A DNA stretch of 5,244 nucleotides from UBA6164 sp045107135 (lineage in GTDB: Bacteria; Patescibacteriota; Gracilibacteria; BD1-5; UBA6164), in assembly GCA_045107135.1 (NCBI GenBank), contig JASFZI010000112.1, forward strand, positions 1 through 5,244. Direction: 5' to 3'. Both the position numbers and the translations under genes were made by a program. Below the pieces are notes generated by a model that worked only from the letters and a program-made list of their open reading frames with translations, did no database searches and had not been told where the DNA came from. The stretch's first letter is position 1, and each line of letters starts with the position of its first letter. This document shows, piece by piece, positions 1 through 5,202 of the stretch.

Positions 1-10
1 TTTTTTTCAT
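1..10 (-). CDS. Possible start of a gene running off the left edge
   Basis: An ATG followed by two AAA codons reads leftwards off the window edge. A Met-Lys-Lys start is typical of an exported or membrane protein but proves nothing by itself. The call rests on a TATAAT box about 35 bases upstream (45-50) and on the same orientation as most neighbouring genes. Only three codons are visible, so no function can be given. Confidence 0.35.
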
Positions 11-44
11 AATTTTATTGTTTTATTATATTTTATACTTCTCC

Positions 45-73
45 ATTATACCTTTATTTATAACTTTATTAAA
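45..73 (-). promoter_or_regulatory. Candidate promoter for the left-edge gene
   Basis: On the minus strand a perfect -10 TATAAT (45-50) lies 17 bases from a weak -35 TTTAAT (68-73). The predicted start of transcription is near 38, giving a leader of about 28 bases before the ATG at 10. The weak -35 and the AT-rich background limit confidence. Confidence 0.35.
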
Positions 74-103
74 TTAAAAATAATTTATATAATTAAGATT
101 TTT

Positions 104-484
104 TTATTTCTGATAAAGCTCTAATGCTACTCCATTTGGATCTGTAATAAAACTATACCAATGTTTACTCGCCCCAAACTTTGGTTCACTTGGAGTTAAT
201 CATTTTTCTTTCATTAAAAAAATTGTTTTTTCTAAATTATCAACTTCAAATGCTATATGACGAATTCATCTTATTTTTAGACTTCTAAATTCGTCTTGAT
301 TTTCTTTCATATCTGGAAACTGCCATAATTCAAGGAAAACATCTCACAATTTCAAATAATTAGCTTTTCATCATGATTCTTTTTTTTCAAATACTTTTGA
401 AAGTTCAAATCAAAAAATATCTTCATAAAATTTTCTACTTTCATCAAGGTTGTTTACCGTAATTGCTATATGGTGTATCTTCAT
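104..484 (-). CDS. VOC-superfamily (glyoxalase/bleomycin-resistance-like) protein
   Basis: A 126-residue single-domain protein of the vicinal oxygen chelate superfamily (glyoxalase I, methylmalonyl-CoA epimerase, extradiol dioxygenases and antibiotic-binding proteins share this fold). Two beta-alpha-beta-beta-beta modules are visible, starting at MKIHHIAITV and, from residue 73, GIRHIAFEV. The four metal-ligand positions look filled: H5, E52, H76 and E122, so a metal-dependent lyase or isomerase is more likely than a pure binding protein; the substrate cannot be told. FYEDIFGFEL and the C-terminal DPNGVALEL are family hallmarks. The frame needs six TGA codons (residues 25, 38, 39, 47, 73, 95), all at sensible glycines; two further glycines are GGN. 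Conserved-type tryptophans (54, 109) are TGG. It ends in TAA, has no evident Shine-Dalgarno site, and appears to be a single-gene unit. Confidence 0.94.
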
Positions 485-524
485 TTTCTTATTTTATTGG
501 AACTAAATACTTACTATATTTTTT

Positions 525-551
525 AGTATATATATTTAAAATTAAAATCAA
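525..551 (-). promoter_or_regulatory. Candidate promoter of the VOC gene
   Basis: On the minus strand TTGATT (546-551) and TATACT (525-530) are 15 bases apart, giving a leader of about 34 bases. A perfect TATAAT at 553-558 is an alternative -10, but it lacks a matching -35. The segment 485-591 holds no coding sequence I can see. Confidence 0.4.
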
Positions 552-591
552 AATTATAGCGTTATATGTAAGTACTACCATTATTAATAAC

Positions 592-637
592 TATAATAAA
601 AAGCAGAAAGTGTTTCCACTTTTTGCTTTTTATTATA
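592..637. terminator. 21-bp hairpin terminator, probably bidirectional
   Basis: Positions 592-612 pair with 617-637 around a TTTC loop. All 21 pairs form, with one G·T wobble. The central part is GC-containing (AGCAGAAAGTG) and both outer arms are A/T runs, so either strand ends in a T tract. It lies 18 bases beyond the stop of the MGS-domain gene on the minus strand, which it most likely terminates, and it insulates the VOC promoter. Confidence 0.85.
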
Positions 638-655
638 CAACGTTTATCGTGTAAA

Positions 656-1234
656 CTAAAAACATTTATACAACTTTAGTAGTTCATCTTCATCTACTTT
701 TGCAAAATATTCTCTAATTACAGAATCATAAAGAATCGTATGATCAAATACTTTCTTCATCAATTCCAAACGTGCATGTAATGATATACAACCCTTATTT
801 AATGAAACTTCATTACAAAATGGTAAATAATCATCTGTATTACATAAAATAGCACCCCTGTAAAAATTTATGGCGGCAGCCCTTAACATCATATGACCAA
901 CAATATCAATATTATCACAAGCCATTTCCAAAGTACATTCAATTTTTGCAATAATATATGCAAATGGATTAAGGTTTACAACCACTAAATCAAAACTGTC
1001 AGCTTTTTGTTCTACCAGTTCGGCATTAGGAATTTTAACAAGATTTATATCTGCCAATTTTTTTCCTAGGATTTCAAAAATTTTTTTGTAAGTTCCTATT
1101 GAGCTGTAAAATACAACCTTAGGATTTATCTTCAAAAGTTTTTTAACAAGCATCTCAATTCCTTCTTTATATGAAACACTTATAAAAACTTTTTCAATTT
1201 TTACTGGTCCTTTGACCTTTTTTACATTGTTCAC
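656..1234 (-). CDS. Stand-alone PurH-like (MGS-domain) protein, IMP cyclohydrolase relative
   Basis: A 192-residue protein resembling the N-terminal IMP cyclohydrolase half of PurH (MGS-like fold), without the AICAR transformylase half. Full PurH is roughly 500 residues. Visible PurH landmarks are FISVSYKEGI (17-26, PurH ISVSDKTGI), FDLVVVNLNPF (81-91), DNIDIVGHMMLRAAAIN (107-123, PurH ENIDIGGPTMLRAAAKN) and HTILYDSVIREYF (165-177). The family's substrate-binding stretch (VKTLHPKIHGG) is missing between about 48 and 80, and the STGGT loop is degenerate (YSSIGT, 43-48), so catalysis of the final IMP ring closure is doubtful. It may be a diverged regulatory or nucleotide-binding protein. GTG is chosen as start because GGAGAAG sits five bases upstream and an in-frame TAA lies close behind. 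Unlike most neighbours it has no TGA codon (seven glycines, all GGN), and sampled G+C is about 31% against about 22% in the rhodanese-YceI gene. It ends in TAG. Confidence 0.87.
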   Translation of the reverse strand: MNNVKKVKGPVKIEKVFISVSYKEGIEMLVKKLLKINPKVVFYSSIGTYKKIFEILGKKLADINLVKIPNAELVEQKADSFDLVVVNLNPFAYIIAKIECTLEMACDNIDIVGHMMLRAAAINFYRGAILCNTDDYLPFCNEVSLNKGCISLHARLELMKKVFDHTILYDSVIREYFAKVDEDELLKLYKCF

Positions 1235-1239
1235 AATAA

Positions 1240-1246
1240 CTTCTCC
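1240..1246 (-). promoter_or_regulatory. Shine-Dalgarno site fixing a GTG start
   Basis: GGAGAAG on the minus strand, five bases before the GTG at 1234. It decides the start of the MGS-domain gene. Such a clear site is rare in this window, where five of the seven complete genes have little or none. Confidence 0.75.
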
Positions 1247-1283
1247 ATTATTTTATTTAATAATATGAAACGATGTATTCTTG

Positions 1284-1311
1284 TTTATACATAAAATATT
1301 TAAATATTCAA
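1284..1311 (-). promoter_or_regulatory. Promoter of the MGS-domain gene
   Basis: On the minus strand the -35 TTGAAT (1306-1311) and -10 TATAAA (1284-1289) are 16 bases apart. Transcription would start near 1277, about 43 bases before the GTG. It lies between the nuclease stop (1367) and this gene, so the gene need not depend on read-through. Confidence 0.5.
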
Positions 1312-1366
1312 GTTTATTAGTAAAAATACTACACATATTCCCCTTCAATAATCTCTTTAGCCCTAC

Positions 1367-2062
1367 TTAGTCTCAAATATTATAACCAACAGAATTAACC
1401 ACTATTTGATGTTTTCAATATAACATTGTTCAACTGTATTTCTCTTTTTCTCATATATTTTCTCAAAATAATAATTTTGCATTTGTGTATGATAACGCTT
1501 TATGACAAACCCCAGTAGTGCTAATTTTTCATTCTTTTAATTTACTTGTATTATAAAAATATACAATATATGATTTGGGGAAAATAAATACAGTTTCAAT
1601 TTTTATATTTCTTTTTAAATATGCTTGTGGATCTAGTTTAGTTTTCTGAGCGATAAAATGGGATGGTGGTAAATTATTTGTTGTTCTATAATATACTATT
1701 CAATAAAAACCACCAATATCTAAGTAATCTAGTTGATTCCTTTTTATTACAGCTGAATTTCAAATTCTTCATATTTTTGCTTCCATTGTTTCTCCACCAG
1801 GAAGTATTAAATCATATCACCTATTATTTTTTTTCTTCACTCTTTTTCATCATAACAATCAACATAAAACAGACTCTCATAATGGAGAAGTAACATTCCT
1901 TGCTTGGTCTATTTCATTTTGTGTAAATGATGGTTGGATATATGCATTAACTCTTTCTTTAACATCTGAAACAGTTTCCAACATTTTGATTGTTTCCATT
2001 TCTCAAGTTTTTCAATCAATAGAAAATCACGGAACTAGTGAGAGTTTTTTAAATCAATTCAT
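1367..2062 (-). CDS. Candidate PD-(D/E)XK nuclease, TGA-rich
   Basis: A 231-residue protein visible only with TGA as sense (18 of its 24 glycines are TGA). I do not recognise a named family. Residues 61-115 match the PD-(D/E)XK nuclease core: an E63 in a leading helix, then RGYDLILPGG with D84, then METI-like strand ETMEAKIG with E94 and K96, giving D-x9-E-x-K, followed by a helix carrying NQLDYL (109-114) and a strand GFYGIVYYRT. In known members these acidic and lysine residues bind metal and cut DNA. The N-terminal 55 residues and the C-terminal half (130-231, basic and beta-rich) are unassigned; no signal peptide or membrane segment is seen. ATG at 2062 is preferred over the internal ATG at 1999 because the promoter sits just upstream and an in-frame TAA precedes it. 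It could be a resolvase-like or restriction-type enzyme, but no methylase partner is in the window. The reading frame is secure; the function is inference. Confidence 0.8.
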
Positions 2063-2089
2063 TCTTGGTATAAAATTATATTTTTATAT

Positions 2090-2117
2090 ATTATAATGAT
2101 TTTAAATTGAATGTAAA
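2090..2117 (-). promoter_or_regulatory. Promoter of the candidate nuclease gene
   Basis: On the minus strand TTTACA (2112-2117) and a perfect TATAAT (2090-2095) are 16 bases apart. Transcription would start near 2083, about 21 bases before the ATG at 2062. It occupies the 146-base space shared with the divergent VF530 gene. Confidence 0.55.
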
Positions 2118-2151
2118 AGTAGTTTTTTATTATTAAATTACTTGCAATATA

Positions 2152-2157
2152 TATAAT
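2152..2157 (+). promoter_or_regulatory. Candidate -10 box for the VF530/DUF2132 gene
   Basis: A perfect TATAAT on the plus strand, about 50 bases before the ATG at 2209. No good -35 is seen at the usual distance. A second TATAAT at 2193-2198 is too close to the ATG unless the message is nearly leaderless. An 8-bp palindrome GGTATACC (2181-2188) lies between and could be an operator or chance. Confidence 0.3.
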
Positions 2158-2208
2158 ATGCACTACTCTTAAATGTATATGGTATACCTTAATATAATTT
2201 TAATAAAA

Positions 2209-2442
2209 ATGTGAACAACAAATAGAACAGATGATATATTGCACTGAGTTACTTTAGTTATGATACTAGATTATCTTGTTGAAGAATATGGTTTTGAAGA
2301 ATTAAGTGAATTAATAAGAATTAATTGTTTTAAAAGTAATCCAAGCAAACAATCAAGTCTAAAATTTTTGAGAAAAACAGAGTGGGCTCGTAATCAAGTA
2401 CAGTGATTATATGTCAGAACTGTCTTAGAAAAGAAAAAATAA
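2209..2442 (+). CDS. VF530/DUF2132-family small DNA-binding-type protein
   Basis: A 77-residue protein matching the VF530 (DUF2132) family over nearly its whole length: DILHGVTLVMIL (9-20), LVEEYGFEEL (23-32), RINCFKSNPS (37-46), then SSLKFLRKTEWAR (49-61) and a final LY. The family is small, all-helical and described as DNA-binding from structure; its cellular role is not well established. Seen under the standard code the gene would be cut at HGVTL, whose Gly is TGA (residue 13); residues 2 and 66 are TGA too, and one Gly is GGT. The family's invariant Trp (59) is TGG, so this short gene alone separates code 25 from code 4. ATG at 2209 is chosen because it includes the complete N-terminal motif; no clear Shine-Dalgarno site precedes it. 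It is the only plus-strand gene and ends 14 bases from the opposing gene's stop. Confidence 0.95.
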
Positions 2443-2471
2443 AAAAAGACCTATTATTATAGGTCTTTTTT
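2442..2471. terminator. Shared hairpin terminator between converging genes
   Basis: GACCTAT (2448-2454) pairs with ATAGGTC (2459-2465) around a four-base loop, extended by six A-T pairs to a 13-bp stem. It ends in six T on either strand. It serves the plus VF530 gene directly. For the minus rhodanese-YceI gene it overlaps the last codons, and that gene's TAA (2457-2459) lies at the loop. Confidence 0.88.
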
Positions 2472-3341
2472 ATCGCTTTTTTTTGCAAATACTATTATAT
2501 CTATAGAAATAATATCATCAATTATATGTCAACCTAGCCTAGCAAAAAATTTTTCTGATCAATACATTATATTCCAATTAGTTCTATTTATATCTAAATG
2601 GGCATTTATTACTAAAGATTCGTCTTTTTCATGAATATGTGCATGAAATCCAATATTATTAGTTATTCATTTTATAGTTAACTCTGCCATAATATTATAA
2701 TTTGGCTTACTTGCTACATCTTTTATCTTTTCAAATTTCAAAAATTTAATTGTAGATGTTGGAAATTTATCTATATCAAAGAAATCTTTACTTTTCAGAT
2801 GATTAATTAACATATTTTTAAATTCAGATTCTTTTAAATCAAAATTATCTATACTTGTCATGTCTATTACAAATTCTCACTCAGTAATTAATCCTTTATC
2901 TAATAGTAAATATCATTCTTTAAATTTTAGATTACCATTATGTTTATTTCATATATTTCTTCAGATCCATTCTACTCTACTTTCTTCATTAGAAACAACA
3001 TATTTTCAATTAAATTCAATTTTAGACTTTCATTTGATAAATGGTAAACCTAATTTTTTCCACCCATTTAATCAATCATCTATAATATAAATATTTTTGT
3101 ATCAAAGTTCTTCTAAAACATTATAAGCTACTTCTGATTCTTTTGTATCATTACTTAATCAATAAATGTACAAAATTGTTTTTTTATCAGGAAAAGTATT
3201 TTTAATTTTTTCAGAAAAATCCATTTCATAAATTGAAAAATTTTTTGCTCATTTTATATGCTCTATTTTATAAGATTGATCTGACAATAAATCAATTATT
3301 ATTGCATTTTCTTTGAGACTCTTTGCTCTTATATATTTCAT
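2457..3341 (-). CDS. Rhodanese-YceI fusion protein without the catalytic Cys
   Basis: A 294-residue two-domain protein. Residues 1-103 form a rhodanese-like domain: IIDLL (14-18), HIKGA (28-32) and DDGLNGWKKLGLP (88-100). Its active-site loop reads ILYIYGLSND (56-65), with Ile59 where the sulfur-carrying Cys should be; the whole protein has no Cys, so sulfurtransferase activity is not expected. Residues about 107-291 form a YceI domain: a WIGR motif (125-128), a GEFVIDMTSI strand (155-164), HLKSKDFFD (181-189), KFPTSTIKF (192-200) and NRTNWNIMYGS (252-262). YceI proteins are lipocalin-like barrels binding isoprenoid-type lipids, usually exported; here there is no signal peptide, so a cytosolic lipid-carrier or sensor role is inferred. 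Thirteen of 19 glycines are TGA, many at invariant sites, while W94, W125 and W256 are TGG. The start is a weak-SD ATG fitting the promoter upstream. Confidence 0.94.
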
Positions 3342-3368
3342 AATCTAAAAATTACCAAATAAATACTA

Positions 3369-3396
3369 ATTATAATAAATAACTAAAATTAATCAA
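3369..3396 (-). promoter_or_regulatory. Promoter of the rhodanese-YceI gene
   Basis: On the minus strand TTGATT (3391-3396) and a perfect TATAAT (3369-3374) are 16 bases apart. Transcription would start near 3362, about 21 bases before the ATG, the same leader length as the nuclease gene. Confidence 0.6.
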
Positions 3397-3440
3397 AATA
3401 AAAAAAAGAGAACGGAAAACACTCAATTTTTGAAAAAATT

Positions 3441-3469
3441 AAAAAAAACCTCTGTTTCCAAAGGCTTTT
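3441..3469 (-). terminator. Intrinsic terminator with GAAA tetraloop
   Basis: On the minus strand CCTTTG pairs with CAGAGG (one T·G wobble) around GAAA, a GNRA-type tetraloop, with a G·T and A-T extension of the stem and a run of eight T afterwards (3441-3448). It lies about 70 bases past the stop of the small membrane protein gene and upstream of the next promoter, so it separates the two units. The stretch 3470-3537 is an untranslated tail in which I see nothing else. Confidence 0.85.
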
Positions 3470-3537
3470 AATTATTTATAAGATTACTCAAAATATCACG
3501 ATTTGTAATACTCTAAAAAATCTTTTATATTCACAGG

Positions 3538-3834
3538 CTAACTATCTTGTTTGATTAAACCTTTTTTAAAAATTGATTTCATTTTAATCCATATGGACAG
3601 GAAAAAAGAAAGAAATTTAAAAAAAGGAACAAAAACAAAAGAACAGATAAATATTAATGGAAAAAAACATTCAAGCAGTAAAACTACATATTTAAAAAAG
3701 GTCTCTCTAAAAAGAAAAATTCTATGCTCATATAATTGAACAATAATATTGATCCCTATCAGTAATACAAATATTAATAATAATGACTCAAGATAAAAAA
3801 CTCTACTCTTTTCAATCATATACTTGTAATCCAT
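3538..3834 (-). CDS. Small integral membrane protein, unrecognised
   Basis: A 98-residue hydrophobic protein matching no family I know. A first membrane segment spans about residues 15-34 (LESLLLIFVLLIGIN), followed by a charged loop (35-48) and a long second hydrophobic stretch (about 49-83) that could be one helix plus a re-entrant part or two short helices. The basic C-terminus (five Lys among residues 84-95) probably stays inside. Reality as a gene is supported less by composition, since AT-rich noise also gives Phe/Leu/Ile, than by signals: AAGGGAG six bases before the ATG, a TTGACA/TATAAT promoter, a TAG stop and an intrinsic terminator. It has no TGA codon, but only two glycines, so that fact alone is weak. 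No partner gene is obvious; it could be a holin-like, toxin-like or transporter-accessory protein, none of which I can support. Confidence 0.75.
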   Translation of the reverse strand: MDYKYMIEKSRVFYLESLLLIFVLLIGINIIVQLYEHRIFLFRETFFKYVVLLLECFFPLIFICSFVFVPFFKFLSFFLSIWIKMKSIFKKGLIKQDS

Positions 3835-3840
3835 TTTTTT

Positions 3841-3847
3841 CTCCCTT
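3841..3847 (-). promoter_or_regulatory. Strong Shine-Dalgarno site of the small membrane protein gene
   Basis: AAGGGAG on the minus strand, six bases before the ATG at 3834. It is the best ribosome binding site in the window and fixes the start. Confidence 0.75.
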
Positions 3848-3889
3848 ATATAGATTAATATTTATTTTCTTAATAAAAGCTGTAATGCA

Positions 3890-3916
3890 ATTATACATTA
3901 TTTTTTATCTTGTCAA
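3890..3916 (-). promoter_or_regulatory. Promoter with both consensus hexamers
   Basis: On the minus strand TTGACA (3911-3916) and TATAAT (3890-3895) are both perfect, with a shorter than usual 15-base spacer. The leader before the ATG at 3834 would be about 49 bases. The promoter starts only 29 bases past the stop of the CAP gene, with no hairpin between, so read-through from that gene is possible. Confidence 0.6.
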
Positions 3917-3945
3917 TAATTATACTATATATATGTTTTTTATAG

Positions 3946-5058
3946 TTAATCAACTAGTTTAGTACAATAATGAACAGTTAAATAAAATTTATAATATCAA
4001 TTACTTTTTTCCTGTAACTCTATTCAAATTCACATTTTTGTAAAATTCGTATTTATTATACTTTGATAATGTGGCTGATATGATTTATATTTTTCTCACA
4101 TATAAAAATCAAAAGTAGACCTTATTCATGAAATAAGCTCATCTGTACATTCAGAATCTTTACAAGAGAATGTTCAATATCATATATTCTCTGTATTAGT
4201 AGTTCATCAAATATTTTTACAAACAACTCCTCTATCTTTAAACCATGATGTTATTTTACTATAGTCATAATAAGAATCTGATAAATCCCTTTTATGAGTT
4301 ATATCTCATCTGTCTTTTGAGATTTGTGACCATTCTAAAGCTGTTTTTTCAAGTTTTGAATCATATGAATAGGAATGCTTTCATAAATCATTTCTAACTG
4401 TATTAAACCGTCATAACCAAACATCCCTAACCCTATTCATATCTATATTTTCTCAATTATTAATATTATTAATTATTGTTTTTTTTTCTGAAAGAATTTC
4501 AATTTTTGCTATTTTATTTTTTATATCATATAAGATAGCTATTAATCTAGCTGAATAATTTCAGTCTACTAATACTTTAGATAATTTAGAAACTAATGAA
4601 TCTCTATAAAGTAATCATTTTACCTGTATTACTTTATTTACCTTGTATAATAATTTATTTATTATTAAACTATCAGCTCTTACTAATTGATATCCATTAT
4701 ATTCAACTGTCTCTACTTTTTTAATAGTTTGAACAGGTTCTTCTTTAACTGATTGATATGTAACTGTATTATTTGTTTTTTCTATTGCCTTATCCCGTAT
4801 CCGATAAATTTTAGAATCATCTAATTTTACCTGATACCATCAGTCAACTTTTGAAATAACCGTATAATTATCTCAAACTATTGATACTCATAATACATTA
4901 GACTTACTAATACAAGGGTAATCTCTAAGATTTGAACCCATAACTACTTTTCACACAAAATTTGCATATTGAGGAACTAATCTATCACATGCATCAGTTG
5001 CAAAAGCATCTACTTTTATAAATAATAAAAAAACTATTATTAAAAAATATTTTTTCAT
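3946..5058 (-). CDS. Exported SH3b-CAP domain protein
   Basis: A 370-residue predicted exported protein. Residues 1-20 form a signal peptide (two Lys, a hydrophobic core, then DAFA before the likely cleavage site). Residues about 34-85 form a bacterial SH3-type domain (VVMGSNLRDYP, then DGWYQVKL at 72-79), which in other proteins binds cell-wall or surface ligands. Residues about 120-200 are a charged, partly helical linker. Residues about 205-370 form a CAP (SCP/PR-1) domain with all four cavity residues: H255, E290 (ENIGYG), E322 and H330 (HYQSII), then GIGIEL (343-348) and the end strand YLTVHYC. Bacterial CAP proteins are extracellular; functions vary and include lipid binding and host contact. 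Cys280, 299, 304 and 365 could form disulfides. Nineteen of 22 glycines are TGA, including both in GIG; all Trp are TGG. The start follows a weak GAGA-type site. In an epibiotic or predatory relative this would be a surface candidate, which is inference. Confidence 0.93.
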
Positions 5059-5113
5059 ATTCTCATAAATTAAAATATAAGATTATCTATTTAGGAAACA
5101 ATTTAACACTCAA

Positions 5114-5141
5114 ATTATAATCGTATTTTATCAAATATCAA
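5114..5141 (-). promoter_or_regulatory. Promoter of the CAP-protein gene
   Basis: On the minus strand TTGATA (5136-5141) and a perfect TATAAT (5114-5119) are 16 bases apart. Transcription would start near 5107, about 49 bases before the ATG at 5058. Confidence 0.6.
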
Positions 5142-5168
5142 TAATTAATACCTTTGTTTTAGAATGCA

Positions 5169-5202
5169 AAAAAGGTTCATGATTTTAGTCATGAACCTTT
5201 TT
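5169..5202. terminator. 14-bp hairpin terminator near the right edge
   Basis: GGTTCATGA (5174-5182) pairs perfectly with TCATGAACC (5189-5197) around a six-base loop, extended by five A-T pairs on each side so that either strand ends in a T run. On the minus strand it would close a gene lying beyond the right edge and insulate the CAP promoter. The stretch 5203-5244 holds no gene I can support. Confidence 0.82.

Noticed and set aside
463..654. Plus-strand open frame of 63 codons
   Set aside because: It starts inside the VOC gene, runs over AT-rich intergenic sequence and the 592-637 hairpin, and resembles no protein family; no ribosome binding site.
1663..1893. Plus-strand open frame of 76 codons
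   Set aside because: It is antisense to the candidate nuclease frame, which is continuous under code 25; its Phe/Leu-rich product is typical of AT-rich shadow frames.
2181..2188. Palindrome GGTATACC as an operator in the divergent region
   Set aside because: The perfect symmetry is only 8 bases and the flanks do not extend it; such short palindromes are expected by chance, so I only mention it with the promoter.
2667..2861. Separate 64-residue minus-strand gene
   Set aside because: It is only the TGA-free inner part of the YceI domain; reading TGA as Gly joins it in frame to the whole 294-residue protein.
2860..3090. Plus-strand open frame of 76 codons
   Set aside because: It lies wholly antisense to the rhodanese-YceI gene, whose domain matches are clear.
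3551..3739. Plus-strand Lys-rich open frame of 62 codons
   Set aside because: It is antisense to the small membrane protein gene, which has the promoter, Shine-Dalgarno site and terminator; this frame has none.
104..5058. Mycoplasma-type code (TGA as Trp) as explanation of the read-through frames
   Set aside because: TGA falls on conserved Gly columns in five different families, while conserved Trp columns are TGG.
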